A DNA stretch of 64,000 nucleotides from an uncultured Ruminococcus sp. (GCA_910579955.1 CAJTWE010000004.1:62001-126000); one strand, 5' to 3'; numbered from the stretch's first letter, positions 31,745 to 41,852 are shown. Numbers and translations: made by a program. Notes: generated by a model not told the origin, from the sequence alone.

Positions 31745-34335
31745 TAGTCTCTATACTCCTCCATAATAAAGGCTTCAAAAATATCGCCTTCCTTGAAGTC
31801 ACGGAATTTTTCAAGTGTAATACCACACTCGTAGTTCTCTGTAACTTCCTTTACATCATCCTTGAAACGCTTAAGGCTGGACATCTTATCCTCTGCAATT
31901 ACAACGCCGTCACGTACAATACGTATCTGACACTGTCTTGTCACCTTGCCGTTCATAACATAAGCGCCTGCAACTGCACCGACATTAGAAATCTTATAAA
32001 CCTGACGTACTTCAATACGTCCCATAACGACTTCACGATATTTCGGGTCAAGCATGCCCTTCATAGCTGTTTCTACATCTTCAATAGCGTCATAAATTAC
32101 ACGATATGTGCGGATCTCGACCTTGTCACGTCCTGCTGTTTCCTCTGCAATAAGGTCAGGACGAACGTTAAAGCCGATTATAATAGCGTTTGACGCACTT
32201 GCAAGCATAACGTCGCTTTCCTTGATACCGCCTACGCCGCCGTGTATAACTCTTACACGAACTTCGTCATTTGAAAGCTTTTCAAGAGACTGCTTGACAG
32301 CTTCTACTGAGCCCTGTACGTCAGCCTTAACAACAATGCTCAGTTCCTTCATTTCGCCCTCTTCTATCTGACTAAACAAATTGTCGAGAGTTACCTTCTG
32401 ATATTCATTGAACTTAGCCTGCTTTGCTTCATGCTTTCTCTGATCTACAAGAGTTCTTGCCAGACGTTCGTCCTCAACAGCATTAAATGTGTCGCCTGCT
32501 TCTGGAACTTCTGCCATACCTGTAATCTCTACTGGTACAGATGGGCCTGCGCTATCTACAATCTGACCCTTATCATTGGTCATAACTCTTACTCTGCCCA
32601 CTGTTGTACCGGCAATCAGAACATCGCCTGTGTGGAGTGTACCGTTCTGTACAAGTACTGTTGCAACAGGACCTCTGCCCTTATCAAGACGTGCTTCCAC
32701 TACAGTACCCTTTGCACGACGGGTTGAATTTGCCTTAAGCTCTTGCATTTCTGCAACAAGAAGAACGTTTTCAAGAAGATCGTCTATACCTTCTCCAGTC
32801 TTCGCAGATACAGGAACACAGATAACGTCTCCGCCCCAGTCTTCGCATACCATATCGTATTTAGTAAGCTCTTCCTTAACTCTGTCAGGATTTGCACTTT
32901 CCTTATCCATCTTGTTAATCGCAACAATAACGGAAACTCCTGCTGCCTTTGCATGGCTTATAGACTCAATTGTCTGTGGCATGATACCGTCATCAGCTGC
33001 TACAACAAGGATAGCAATATCAGTAATATTAGCGCCTCTTGCTCTCATGGCAGTAAATGCTTCGTGTCCCGGAGTATCGAGGAAGGTTATCGGCTTGCCT
33101 TCATGAACAACCTGATATGCACCGATATGCTGTGTAATACCACCGGCTTCACCAGCCGTTACATGAGCATGACGAATTCTGTCAAGGATGGATGTCTTAC
33201 CGTGGTCAACGTGACCCATTACGCAGACAACAGGGCAGCGCTCTTCTGTATCCTCACTCTCGTCTACCTCTTCAATAAGACGCTCTTCAATAGTAACGAT
33301 GACTTCCTTTTCTACCTTTGCGCCCAGCTCTTCTGCAACCAGTGATGCTGTGTCAAAATCTATCTCTTCATTTATAGTAGCCATAATGCCCAGCATCATG
33401 AGCTTTTTGATAACCTCTGTAGCTGTTACCTTAAGACGTGCTGCCAGCTCGCTTACAATGATATTATCAGGTATCATAACCTTAAGCTGCTGCTTTCTTG
33501 CTCTCTCAAGCTCCAAACGTCTGAGCTTATCCTGCTCTGTCTCACGCTTATTGGAATACTTCTGCTTGTTTCTCTGAGCAGACTTCTGATTGATCTTCTG
33601 CTTCTTTGTAGAATAGTTATCCTTGCTATACTTTCCGGCAGGAGCGATCTGCTCATAACGCTGGTTGTACTTGTCAAGATCTACATAAGAACCTCTTGTA
33701 TCAACAGTACGGCGCTTTTCAACAGTAGAGCTGCCTCCTGATGAAAGCTCAACCTCCACATGAAGTCTTTCGCCATGCTTTTGAGCCTTCGGCGGCTGCT
33801 TCTTCTTATCATTTTTTCTATCAGACTTCTGCTCGGCATTATGCTTTGGCTGCTGATTCTGAGTCTGAGCCTGTGCTGGTGCTGATGTCTTTGTCTGTTC
33901 CTGCTTTGCTTTTGCCTTCGGCTCGTTCTTTACATGTTCGGTCTGCTTTTCTGCATTTTTATGAGCAGCAGGCTTTTCTGTTTTATTCTCCGCCTTAACC
34001 TTTTTCGGAGCTGTCTTTGCTGTTTCAGCAGCTGCTGCCTGATTTTTTTCTGTCTTCTTCATACTTTTCTTTTCCTGTTTCTTTTCTTCAGTTTTGGGTT
34101 TCTTTTCAAATGCACTTCTCGGCAGGCTGCGTGTTGCGAAATAATCATCAAAATTCTCAACCTGCTGCCTCTGGGTGAAATGTTCCAGAGCTGCGTTTAT
34201 CTCTGATTCTGTAAGGCCGCTTCCTGCCTTTTTCTTCTGTTCACCCTGGCTGTTGCTTTCGTAAAAAGCAATCAGCTCTGCTGCATCCATCTGCAAATCC
34301 TTTGCCACATCACTAAGTTTTCTCTTCTTCGTCAT
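31744..34335 (-). CDS. infB: Translation initiation factor IF-2
   Basis: This GTPase delivers initiator tRNA to the ribosome. A long Lys/Glu/Gln/Ala-rich N-terminus (about 60-290) is followed by the IF2 N domain. The G-domain has [14 protein letters not shown] near 372, [15 protein letters not shown] near 420 and NKMD near 474, and the C-terminal domains follow. The length of 863 residues is normal. The ATG follows AGGAGG at 9 bp. It is in the rimP operon between ylxQ and rbfA. Confidence 0.97.
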   Translation of the reverse strand: MTKKRKLSDVAKDLQMDAAELIAFYESNSQGEQKKKAGSGLTESEINAALEHFTQRQQVENFDDYFATRSLPRSAFEKKPKTEEKKQEKKSMKKTEKNQAAAAETAKTAPKKVKAENKTEKPAAHKNAEKQTEHVKNEPKAKAKQEQTKTSAPAQAQTQNQQPKHNAEQKSDRKNDKKKQPPKAQKHGERLHVEVELSSGGSSTVEKRRTVDTRGSYVDLDKYNQRYEQIAPAGKYSKDNYSTKKQKINQKSAQRNKQKYSNKRETEQDKLRRLELERARKQQLKVMIPDNIIVSELAARLKVTATEVIKKLMMLGIMATINEEIDFDTASLVAEELGAKVEKEVIVTIEERLIEEVDESEDTEERCPVVCVMGHVDHGKTSILDRIRHAHVTAGEAGGITQHIGAYQVVHEGKPITFLDTPGHEAFTAMRARGANITDIAILVVAADDGIMPQTIESISHAKAAGVSVIVAINKMDKESANPDRVKEELTKYDMVCEDWGGDVICVPVSAKTGEGIDDLLENVLLVAEMQELKANSTRRAKGTVVEARLDKGRGPVATVLVQNGTLHTGDVLIAGTTVGRVRVMTNDKGQIVDSAGPSVPVEITGMAEVPEAGDTFNAVEDERLARTLVDQRKHEAKQAKFNEYQKVTLDNLFSQIEEGEMKELSIVVKADVQGSVEAVKQSLEKLSNDEVRVRVIHGGVGGIKESDVMLASASNAIIIGFNVRPDLIAEETAGRDKVEIRTYRVIYDAIEDVETAMKGMLDPKYREVVMGRIEVRQVYKISNVGAVAGAYVMNGKVTRQCQIRIVRDGVVIAEDKMSSLKRFKDDVKEVTENYECGITLEKFRDFKEGDIFEAFIMEEYRD

Positions 34336-34364
34336 AGGCGAACCCTCCTGTTCGTTGTGTTCTG

Positions 34365-34682
34365 CTAATCCATATCCTCTGAAAGCTCTATAAGTCTTTT
34401 CGCAAAGCCTTTATCACATATTGCAAGCACGCCTGCTTTTCTTCCCACTGCATTTGCAATATCTTCCATAGAAACACTATCTAGTTCCTGCACGGGAACA
34501 TTTTCCCTTGTGCAGAAAAAGCGGACTTCCTTTTTTGTTCTGGGCGAGGCATCACCTGTTACAAAAACACCTGCTGCACGTCCTGCCAGAATCTCCTCCT
34601 TAGCAGGATCAAAACCCATTACAAGTTTTCCTGCCTTACGACAGATTGTCAGCAGATTCAGCCATTTCTCTCTGCAATTCAT
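34365..34682 (-). CDS. ylxQ: L7Ae-family ribosomal/RNA-binding protein (YlxQ-like)
   Basis: This 105-residue protein of the L7Ae/L30e family has [16 protein letters not shown] near the start and [15 protein letters not shown]. In Firmicutes this gene lies between rnpM and infB and its product binds kink-turn RNA. The start at 34682 has GAGGAG 7 bp upstream even though it lies 47 bp inside the rnpM coding sequence. No later start fits the family. Confidence 0.88.
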   Translation of the reverse strand: MNCREKWLNLLTICRKAGKLVMGFDPAKEEILAGRAAGVFVTGDASPRTKKEVRFFCTRENVPVQELDSVSMEDIANAVGRKAGVLAICDKGFAKRLIELSEDMD

Positions 34683-34929
34683 TTTTCAGCTCCTCATACA
34701 CAGCATCATCTACCTTACGGGAAAACGCTCTCTCAAGCTTGCGTCCTTTCTGCGCCTTGTCGAAGCATTCCATACTCTTACATAAGTATGCTCCTCTACC
34801 AGACTTTTTTCCGGTGGAATCAAGTAAAATTTCATCTTCCGGTGTTTTTATAACACGGACAAGATTCCTTTTCTCCTGCATTTCGCCGCAGCCTATACAC
34901 ATACGCATAGGTATTTTTTTTACCTTCAT
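34636..34929 (-). CDS. rnpM: RnpM (YlxR) RNA-binding protein
   Basis: This is a 97-residue DUF448-family protein, reported to modulate RNase P. It has the signature MRMCIGCGEMQEKRNLVRV and the GRGAYLCKSMEC motif. The ATG at 34929 follows GAGGAG by 7 bp; a longer upstream frame overlaps nusA and is rejected. The 3' end overlaps ylxQ by 47 bp, which is unusually long. Confidence 0.92.
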   Translation of the reverse strand: MKVKKIPMRMCIGCGEMQEKRNLVRVIKTPEDEILLDSTGKKSGRGAYLCKSMECFDKAQKGRKLERAFSRKVDDAVYEELKNELQREMAESADNLS

Positions 34930-34933
34930 GGCA

Positions 34934-36118
34934 TTACTCCTCAAAAGCTGTTTCTCCATCAAGACGTCCAAGCTCAGAAGCTGCTTCAAGCTCTGTCATT
35001 TCAGACGCCTGCTCAAGTCCTGCAAGCTCATCTGTTTCAGCTTCAGGCGCTTCCTTAGCCTCATCCGCAGGAACTATTTCAAATTCAGGTTTTATATCAA
35101 TCTTGAAGCCTGTCAGCTTAGCTGCAAGCTTAGCATTCTGACCACGATTACCGATTGCAAGTGACAGCTGATTATTTGGAACAACTATGCTGCAAGTACG
35201 GTCTTTTTCCTCATTTGTAAGAATATCCACACGGAGAACAGTTGCCGGAGCAAGCGCTCTTGCAATGAATTCCTCCGGCTTTTCGCTGTAAGGAATAATA
35301 TCTATCTTTTCTCCGGAAAGCTCTGCAACAATAGCAGATATTCTTGAACGCTTAGGGCCGATACAAGCGCCTACAGCGTCAACATTTGGATCATTAGACC
35401 AAACTGCGATCTTTGTACGAGAACCTGCTTCTCTGGAGATAGCCTTGATCTCAACTGTACCATCGTATATTTCAGGAACTGTCATCTCAAACAGACGCTT
35501 TACAAGCTCCTTGCGTACACGGGAGATTTTGATAACCGGCTTCTTCTGTTTATTGGCAATGGCTGTAATATATACCTTTACCATCTGTCCTTCTCTGAGC
35601 ACTTCACCAGGGATCTGCTCCTTACGGAAAAGATATATCTCTGTGTTGTCGTAAATAAGAGTAGCTGTACCGCCAACCTCTACCTGAGACACCTGACAGG
35701 TAATGCACTCGAATTCCTTCTTCTCAAACTTCTCAAGGATTCTTGCACGATTTATATCACGCAGGTCACCCTTTATAGACTGCTTTGCAGACAGTGCAGC
35801 AGCTCTGCCGAACTTATCAATATTTAGTCTTTTCTGAATAGTACCGCCTACAACAGCATGTGGATCGAACACTCTTGCAATGGTAATATTTATTTCATTT
35901 TCATCAATAGGCTCATCATCTACAACTGTCTGTCTCAAATACATCTCAAACTTCTGTGTTGCGGGATCAATCTCAATAGTAATGTTTTCCTCACAATCAG
36001 GATATGCTTTTCTTGCTGCCTTGAGCATAGCAGATTTTACCTTTTCAACCAAAACCTCAACATCTACACTATTTTCTGTTCCCAGTGCAGAAAGTGCCTC
36101 AAAAAAATTTTTGTCCAT
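34934..36118 (-). CDS. nusA: Transcription termination/antitermination factor NusA
   Basis: NusA binds RNA polymerase and nascent RNA. The product has the N-terminal domain (1-130), S1 domain (about 135-200) and two KH domains, with ACIGPKRSRISAIVAEL near 252 and LAIGNRGQNAKLAAKLTG near 322. A Glu/Ala-rich tail of about 45 residues follows. The length of 394 residues is normal for Firmicutes, which lack the E. coli C-terminal repeats. It follows rimP by 22 bp. Confidence 0.96.
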   Translation of the reverse strand: MDKNFFEALSALGTENSVDVEVLVEKVKSAMLKAARKAYPDCEENITIEIDPATQKFEMYLRQTVVDDEPIDENEINITIARVFDPHAVVGGTIQKRLNIDKFGRAAALSAKQSIKGDLRDINRARILEKFEKKEFECITCQVSQVEVGGTATLIYDNTEIYLFRKEQIPGEVLREGQMVKVYITAIANKQKKPVIKISRVRKELVKRLFEMTVPEIYDGTVEIKAISREAGSRTKIAVWSNDPNVDAVGACIGPKRSRISAIVAELSGEKIDIIPYSEKPEEFIARALAPATVLRVDILTNEEKDRTCSIVVPNNQLSLAIGNRGQNAKLAAKLTGFKIDIKPEFEIVPADEAKEAPEAETDELAGLEQASEMTELEAASELGRLDGETAFEE

Positions 36119-36140
36119 GTCGTTTCATTCCTCCATTAAA

Positions 36141-36620
36141 TTAAAAAGCAATTTCAACATACAGCTTGACATACGAAAGATCTGACAATCTAAGCTGCAC
36201 GGTTTTTTCATCATCAGTGGCAATAGAAACATTCTCGCCGTCAAAGGCTGTAAGTGTTCCTATCCACTCCTTTTCTCCGTCGATCGGACGTATTGCGTGT
36301 GCTTTTACAACCTCTCCGATGGAGCTTTCAAAATGCCAGCCCTGACACAACGCTCTTTCAAGACCTGCCGAACCTACCTCCAGAATATAATTCTGTGCTA
36401 TAGGATCTTTTTCATCAAGAATTTTATTCACAGGTCTGGTCATTGTTTCACAATCATCAATTGTGATGCCGTTTTCGTGGTCGATGAAAACTCTCAGATA
36501 CCAGTATGCGCCTTCTTTTTCAAAGCTTACATCCCATATCTCAAAGCCAAGCTCTTCCGCTATAGGCAACACCATTTCATAGACAAGTTTCTCAGTTCCT
36601 CCGAATTTTTTCAGTTTCAT
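36141..36620 (-). CDS. rimP: Ribosome maturation factor RimP
   Basis: This is a 159-residue 30S assembly factor with LGFEIWDVSFEKEG near 27, the FIDHENGITIDDCETMTRPV segment near 45-65 and VGSAGLERALC near 82. GGAGG lies 7 bp before the ATG. It is the first gene of the ten-gene operon ending at gltX. Confidence 0.95.
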   Translation of the reverse strand: MKLKKFGGTEKLVYEMVLPIAEELGFEIWDVSFEKEGAYWYLRVFIDHENGITIDDCETMTRPVNKILDEKDPIAQNYILEVGSAGLERALCQGWHFESSIGEVVKAHAIRPIDGEKEWIGTLTAFDGENVSIATDDEKTVQLRLSDLSYVKLYVEIAF

Positions 36621-36673
36621 GCAAACGCCTCCGTCCTTTCCGGAAAATGTTCTTATTTGATGTATACATAAGC

Positions 36674-36703
36674 AAAAGACCGGTGGCTGCCGGTCTTTGC
36701 TTA
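36674..36703 (-). promoter_or_regulatory. Leader hairpin before rimP
   Basis: AAAGACCGG and CCGGTCTTT form a 9 bp stem followed on the minus strand by TTTTGCTT, between the promoter and rimP. It looks like a weak intrinsic terminator in the leader. In Bacillus subtilis this operon is known to be controlled by NusA-dependent termination, so the same could apply here. Confidence 0.5.
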
Positions 36704-36716
36704 AAAATATAAGAAT

Positions 36717-36745
36717 ATTATATCATACTTCTTTTTAAAAATCAA
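36717..36745 (-). promoter_or_regulatory. Promoter of the rimP-gltX operon
   Basis: On the minus strand TTGATT (36740-36745) and TATAAT (36717-36722) are 17 bp apart, about 95 bp upstream of the rimP start. Transcription would begin just before the leader hairpin. Confidence 0.65.
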
Positions 36746-36777
36746 GGGGTTTCTCACATTTTTTCAATAATAAATAA

Positions 36778-37881
36778 TTAATTATAAAGATTGATCATAT
36801 CATCAATATAATCCAGTTCTTCTTCGCTGCAAATATTTTTAAGCTTTGCAAGATATGTTTGCGCTTTTGAAACTTTCTTCATAACGCCAAGGCATTTAAA
36901 CACAGTCATATACAACTCATATTTATCATCATCTGACCAGTCGTTAAATGTATCATCTGATTCAAGCGTTTCAGCTGTAATAACAGCCTTTTCATACTGA
37001 TGGGTCAAAATGTACACCCAGTACATTTTCACAAGTAAATTAATATCTTTTTCAATTTCATACGACTTTTCATAGCACTCTAAAGCCTTATCAAAACAAA
37101 AATATTCCATAAGAATATCCGCTTTAATAAATAACAAATCTGCATTTGTTTCAGTTTTCAAGGCTGCATTTACATATCGCAGAGCTTCCTGAGTGGGAGT
37201 ATTTATATCTTTTGCGAGTTCTGTAAGCTCATCAACAGACTTGTTTCCAGTATACTCTTCTGAAAGCAGCGCATCCGTATATACCGTGTTAATAAAGCCA
37301 CAATTTTCCTCTTCGCATTTTGATATGTATGCCAAAACGGACGGAACAACTTCTTTTCTTGCATATTCAGAATCAGCATACCAGATTGCCGACTGCCCCA
37401 TTCCTTTGCCTTTTCCAATCTTAGAGGCTCTTGGAATAATATAATTTCTCATATTTTCCGGCAGCAGATAACAATCCTTTGCATCTGCAACAATATTGTA
37501 ATACAAATCCTTATCAGGCTCTGGATAGTATCCTAATGTTTCACAACTAAAATCATTCTTCACATATCTATAAACACGAGCGTTCTTATACCAGCCAACT
37601 ATAACATTACTAGAATCAGAAGATTTCTTCGCAACCCAGATAACACAAACATCATCAACATAATTCTCCTTATCGGCATCAATGTCAATGCGTTCAATAC
37701 TCAGCTTATCGCCATAATGCATAAAATAACCATAGCATTTTCCGTTGTAATCAAGGAAGTTATAGACTTCTCCTCCATCATTGTTTTCAGTTATATACTT
37801 TCCACCATTTACGGGAGTATCATTCTTAGCGCCGCAATAGTTCTTCATATATGCAATATTGCAAAAGATAACTTTCTGCAT
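36778..37881 (-). CDS. Hypothetical protein with TPR-like C-terminus (367 aa)
   Basis: The N-terminal half starts MQKVIFCNIAYMKNY and contains TPVNGGKYITENNDGGEVYNF, VCVIWVAKK and VIVGWYKNARVYR. I recall a similar layout in proteins of many Firmicutes but cannot name the domain. A small-molecule or RNA-binding beta fold is possible. The C-terminal half (about 225-360) is a run of helical hairpins resembling tetratricopeptide repeats. AAGAGG precedes the ATG. The gene stands alone between a lipoprotein gene and the rimP promoter. It has no signal peptide and is cytosolic. Confidence 0.75.
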   Translation of the reverse strand: MQKVIFCNIAYMKNYCGAKNDTPVNGGKYITENNDGGEVYNFLDYNGKCYGYFMHYGDKLSIERIDIDADKENYVDDVCVIWVAKKSSDSSNVIVGWYKNARVYRYVKNDFSCETLGYYPEPDKDLYYNIVADAKDCYLLPENMRNYIIPRASKIGKGKGMGQSAIWYADSEYARKEVVPSVLAYISKCEEENCGFINTVYTDALLSEEYTGNKSVDELTELAKDINTPTQEALRYVNAALKTETNADLLFIKADILMEYFCFDKALECYEKSYEIEKDINLLVKMYWVYILTHQYEKAVITAETLESDDTFNDWSDDDKYELYMTVFKCLGVMKKVSKAQTYLAKLKNICSEEELDYIDDMINLYN

Positions 37882-37947
37882 AGTATAACCTCTTTCTGCC
37901 GATTGTTGATTCTCTTATTTTTTACGTTTTGATGCTTATTAGAAAAA

Positions 37948-39414
37948 TCATTTTGCATTAAAATCCGCAAGAATTCCATCTATTACAGATGAACATTCAT
38001 CACGTATAACAGCCCATGAGTCCTTATCACCGTTCAAAAGTGCGGTAGATATATTGTCCATGATACCTCTTGTTGCATATGTATATTCGCCTTCGCCAAA
38101 CATCCTGCTTCCCATTCCGTATCCAAAATCGAATACCGGAGTTACATTTTCAGGGTCTACATATTGACACAATGCATCATACTGCTCTTCGGTAATATAT
38201 TTTTTGATAGTTCCTGCCGCATTCTTTTCAACGATAAGACATTTCTGCTTAGCGCTTTCTGCATAATCCTCTGTAATGCTTGCAAGTCTTTCACACTTTA
38301 TGTACGCACCCACTGCCGCACCATTTTCCGAATTTTTAACAAGCATCTTTCCGCCAAAGCTGCAATTTATATAATACTTATCGGCATCCGGAGCTTTCGG
38401 AAACGGTACTATCATGAGATCGTTGCTTTCAACAAAGCCCTCCTCATTTATCTCCGGTTCGGAATCATTCATTACATTTGAATCTGCAAGCGCCCAGTCA
38501 GCCATTGCGAAAAATAGCGTAGAACCGTCCTCATTAAGATAGCCATGCCATGCAGGATCAAAGAGACCACATCTCATAATATCCTCCATAACATTTTCTG
38601 CTGATTCAATGGATTCGCTTTTTATGTTGTTAGAAAATTTCTCACCATCATACTTTATAACAGTTTCACCGGTTGATTGTATCATAGCCTGACCAAACCA
38701 GCCATTTATACCATAACGAGTCTCACCCTCAGCAGCATTTCCGGCAAAGGTGGTCATCATATCCATAAACGTATCCCAGTTCCACTGACCCTTAGTATAA
38801 AGCTCATATGGGTCGGGCAGACCGTTTTCCTCGCACATACTGCGGCTGTATGTAATAATCAATGGAGTGCATATGCTATAAGGAACAACATAATGCTTTC
38901 CTTTATATTCATACATATCAATAACATTTTCCATACCGTCCCAGATATCGTCCTCAAGGCTGATATAATCATCCAGAGGCTGATATTGATCCTTTACAAC
39001 GCCGTTTGGAAGCGCATCCCATTCATATGGAAACATATCGACAGGGTCGCCGCTAAGAATACGACTCGCAAGAACATCAAATTTATTTTCGCTTGTACAG
39101 CCGATATACTCGACCTTTCCGCCGTACTCATCTTCAAATATAGAAAGCGCCACACTTCTGTCCTGATTATTACTAGGGTTTACATCGTAATATGACAACC
39201 AGTAAATAGTTTTACCTTGCACATCTTTCAAAGCTGGGTCATTTTGGACGTAATCCGAAACAAAAGATACATCTGTAGTATATTCATCTACTTTCTTATA
39301 AAATTCAGAGTCACTGCTTCCGGCTTCGGATGAAGGGCTGCTTCCACAGGCTGAAAGCACAACTGTTAATGACAATATAAGCGCAACAGATAATATACGT
39401 TTTAAAACATACAT
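37948..39414 (-). CDS. Extracellular solute-binding lipoprotein (488 aa)
   Basis: A signal peptide with a lipobox (VVLSAC, Cys at about 23) is followed by a family 1-like periplasmic-binding fold with KTIYWLSYYDVNPSN, GKVEYIGCTSENKFDVLASRIL-type segments and GWFGQAMIQSTGE. It should capture a sugar or oligosaccharide for an ABC importer. No permease or ATPase lies nearby, so it is an orphan that must use a system encoded elsewhere. AGGGG lies about 10 bp before the ATG, and a near-consensus promoter is upstream. Confidence 0.85.
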   Translation of the reverse strand: MYVLKRILSVALILSLTVVLSACGSSPSSEAGSSDSEFYKKVDEYTTDVSFVSDYVQNDPALKDVQGKTIYWLSYYDVNPSNNQDRSVALSIFEDEYGGKVEYIGCTSENKFDVLASRILSGDPVDMFPYEWDALPNGVVKDQYQPLDDYISLEDDIWDGMENVIDMYEYKGKHYVVPYSICTPLIITYSRSMCEENGLPDPYELYTKGQWNWDTFMDMMTTFAGNAAEGETRYGINGWFGQAMIQSTGETVIKYDGEKFSNNIKSESIESAENVMEDIMRCGLFDPAWHGYLNEDGSTLFFAMADWALADSNVMNDSEPEINEEGFVESNDLMIVPFPKAPDADKYYINCSFGGKMLVKNSENGAAVGAYIKCERLASITEDYAESAKQKCLIVEKNAAGTIKKYITEEQYDALCQYVDPENVTPVFDFGYGMGSRMFGEGEYTYATRGIMDNISTALLNGDKDSWAVIRDECSSVIDGILADFNAK

Positions 39415-39467
39415 TATAGAGTTCCCCTTTCGTATAAAAATACAAACAATAAAACCTCAATAATTGT

Positions 39468-39496
39468 ATTATATAACAAAAATCTTTTGTTGTCAA
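39468..39496 (-). promoter_or_regulatory. Promoter of the solute-binding lipoprotein
   Basis: Perfect TTGACA (39491-39496) and TATAAT (39468-39473) on the minus strand are 17 bp apart, about 50 bp before the start codon. Confidence 0.75.
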
Positions 39497-39540
39497 GTAA
39501 ATAATACCTGTGATTTATAAACAAAAAGCTCATATCAAAA

Positions 39541-39583
39541 AAATAGTGCAGCGTTTTTTGAAAGATCGCTGCACTATTTTTGC
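39541..39583 (-). terminator. metG terminator
   Basis: AAATAGTGCAGCG and CGCTGCACTATTT form a 13 bp stem. On the minus strand the second arm runs into TTTTTTT, which fits termination of metG. Confidence 0.8.
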
Positions 39584-39617
39584 TTATTTTTTTGCTTATT
39601 TAATTATGCTTTTAATA

Positions 39618-41561
39618 TTATCTAACCTTTGCACCGCACGGCAAGCTCTGATCCGGAAATACTACCTTTGCACTGCCGTCAGCTGCGTCTGCTGCACATA
39701 TCATGCCATTACTTTCCACGCCGCAGAGCTTCACTGGCTTTAAGTTTGCTACGATCATTACCTTCTTGCCGATAAGATCATCAGGAGCATACCACTGAGC
39801 TATACCAGATACTACCTGTCTGCCGCCCATGCCGTCATCAAGCTGTAAGCACAAGAGCTTCTTTGACTTCTTGACCTTTTCGCATGCTGTTACCTTTGCA
39901 ACACGCAGATCTACCTTAGTAAAATCATCAAATTCTATCTCAGGCATTACCGGCTGAACGTCAATAGTTTCCTCTTCAGGTTCTTTCGGGAGATTCTGAC
40001 TGATAATAGCGTTAAGCTCCTCAATTTCCTTTTCAACATCTATTCTCGGGAAGATAATACTGCCCTTTCTTACCTCTACATCTGCACGAAGAACACCGAA
40101 CTTGCCAGCATTTTCATATGTTCTCTCAGACTCATTTGCGCCGATCTGCTCCCATACTATCGGCATAGTAGACGGCATAAATGCAGAAAGAAGTGTTGAA
40201 ATAATTCTGATAGTATCAAGAAGATTGTAGAGCACAGTTGCAAGACGTGTCTTGTTAGACTCATCCTTTGCAAGCACCCAAGGCGCTGTTTCATCAATGT
40301 ACTTGTTCGCTCTGGATACAACCTTGAATATCTCAGCAAGCGCAAGATTGAGCTGTGTCTGGTCAATGAAGCCGTCAACAGTATCTCTAAGACCAGTTGC
40401 TGCTGAAATAAGCTCATCGTCAAATTCACCAGCCTGACGTTCTACAGGCAGCTTTCCGCCAAAGTACTTGTCAACCATTGCAACTGTACGGGAAACAAGG
40501 TTTCCAAGACCGTTAGCAAGGTCAGAATTTATACGATTTATCATGATTTCATTAGAGAATGAACTATCTGCACCCAAAGCCATTTCTCTAAGAATGTGAT
40601 AACGTATAGAATCTGCTCCATAACGTTCGCCAAGAACCAGCGGATCAACAACATTTCCCAGAGATTTACTCATCTTCTGTCCGTTGAAGGTTATCCAGCC
40701 ATGGACAGCGAGGTGTTTTGGCAGTGGCTGTTCCAGCGCCATAAGCATTGCCGGCCAGATAATAGCGTGGAAACGCATAATATCCTTCGCTACCATGTGA
40801 ACATCAGCAGGCCAATAATGCTCATAATCATTATATGCATCATTATAGAAGCCAAGTGCGGAAATGTAATTGGAAAGAGCGTCTATCCATACATATACCA
40901 CGTGCTTTTCATCAAATGTAACAGGTATGCCCCATTTAAATGAGGTTCTGGAAACACAAAGGTCCTCGAGACCGGGCTTTATAAAGTTGTTTACAAGCTC
41001 TGTTGCACGTGTTTTTGGCTGGAGATAGTCTGTTTCCGTCAGCAGCTTTTCAATGCGCTCTGCAAACGGAGACATTTTGAAGAAGTATGCTTCTTCCTTT
41101 GCTTCAACAACGTCACGTCCGCATTCCGGACATTTGCCGTCAACAAGCTGTGAATCTGTCCAAAAGCTTTCACAAGGCGTGCAGTATTTGCCCTTGTATT
41201 CGCCCTTATAGATATAGCCCTTATCATAAAGTTCCTTGAATATTTTCTGTACTGTTTCGATATGATAATCATCCGTTGTGCGTATATAACGATCGTAGCT
41301 GATATTCATATACTTCCAGAGATTTTTAAAGATAGCAACTATCTCATCAACATATTCCTTTGGAGTAACGCCCTTTTCAGCGGCTTTCTGTTCAATTTTA
41401 AGTCCGTGTTCGTCAGTACCTGTCAGGAACATGACTTCATTGCCCTGCATACGGCGGTAACGGGCAATTGAATCGCAGGCTACTGTAGTGTAGCAGTGTC
41501 CGATATGAGGATTGCCCGATGGATAATAGATCGGTGTGGTGATATAGTATTTTTTACACAT
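39618..41561 (-). CDS. metG: Methionine--tRNA ligase
   Basis: This class I synthetase charges initiator and elongator tRNA-Met. It has TPIYYPSGNPHIGHCY with the HIGH box, a zinc knuckle CTPCESF ... CPECGRD near 130-150, the KMSKS box GQKMSKSLGNVVDP near 298, and a fused C-terminal tRNA-binding domain (about 545-647). The length of 647 residues is normal for the form with that domain. ATG 41561 follows AGGAGG by 9 bp; the longer frame upstream is not supported. Confidence 0.96.
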   Translation of the reverse strand: MCKKYYITTPIYYPSGNPHIGHCYTTVACDSIARYRRMQGNEVMFLTGTDEHGLKIEQKAAEKGVTPKEYVDEIVAIFKNLWKYMNISYDRYIRTTDDYHIETVQKIFKELYDKGYIYKGEYKGKYCTPCESFWTDSQLVDGKCPECGRDVVEAKEEAYFFKMSPFAERIEKLLTETDYLQPKTRATELVNNFIKPGLEDLCVSRTSFKWGIPVTFDEKHVVYVWIDALSNYISALGFYNDAYNDYEHYWPADVHMVAKDIMRFHAIIWPAMLMALEQPLPKHLAVHGWITFNGQKMSKSLGNVVDPLVLGERYGADSIRYHILREMALGADSSFSNEIMINRINSDLANGLGNLVSRTVAMVDKYFGGKLPVERQAGEFDDELISAATGLRDTVDGFIDQTQLNLALAEIFKVVSRANKYIDETAPWVLAKDESNKTRLATVLYNLLDTIRIISTLLSAFMPSTMPIVWEQIGANESERTYENAGKFGVLRADVEVRKGSIIFPRIDVEKEIEELNAIISQNLPKEPEEETIDVQPVMPEIEFDDFTKVDLRVAKVTACEKVKKSKKLLCLQLDDGMGGRQVVSGIAQWYAPDDLIGKKVMIVANLKPVKLCGVESNGMICAADAADGSAKVVFPDQSLPCGAKVR

Positions 41562-41609
41562 AGAATACTTCCTCCTTGACGAAATTTTGTGCAATGCACG
41601 TTATCTTTT

Positions 41610-41638
41610 ATTATAACATAAAAATTCCGCTTTGTCAC
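41610..41638 (-). promoter_or_regulatory. Likely metG promoter
   Basis: On the minus strand GTGACA (41633-41638) and TATAAT (41610-41615) are 17 bp apart, about 50 bp before the metG start. The short leader has a GTGCAATGCAC palindrome. It is too short for a T-box. Confidence 0.5.
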
Positions 41639-41756
41639 TCAAAAAATAAAAGTTTTTTCATTATTTAATATTCACAGAATATTGTCCGCTCCACAAGCAC
41701 AAGCGTGTTCTACAAATAAACATTTTATATTGAGAGAAATTTGTGGGAAATAACAG

Positions 41757-41785
41757 TTGATTTTTCCACGAAAATAAACTATACT
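41757..41785 (+). promoter_or_regulatory. Likely aspartate kinase promoter
   Basis: TTGATT (41757-41762), a 17 bp spacer and TATACT (41780-41785) read toward aspartate kinase. The predicted transcription start falls near 41792, so an ATG at 41793 would be almost leaderless. Confidence 0.5.
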
Positions 41786-41852
41786 ATAATATATGGTAAT
41801 AAAAAAACTGAAAGGAGACGGGAGAGTAAGAAAACACTCCTGTGTGAAGAAT

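Noticed and set aside
33299..34206. Long plus-strand frames opposite infB
   Set aside because: They are antisense of the Lys/Glu/Ala-rich IF-2 N-terminus, with no ribosome sites.
41562..41640. T-box riboswitch before metG
   Set aside because: The leader from the predicted promoter is about 45 bases and lacks the T-box sequence and specifier stem.
41793..41852. 20-residue N-terminal extension of aspartate kinase
   Set aside because: The conserved kinase start VVKFGGSS is normally at the N-terminus, and the upstream ATG coincides with the predicted transcription start. It is not fully excluded because the downstream start has a weak ribosome site.
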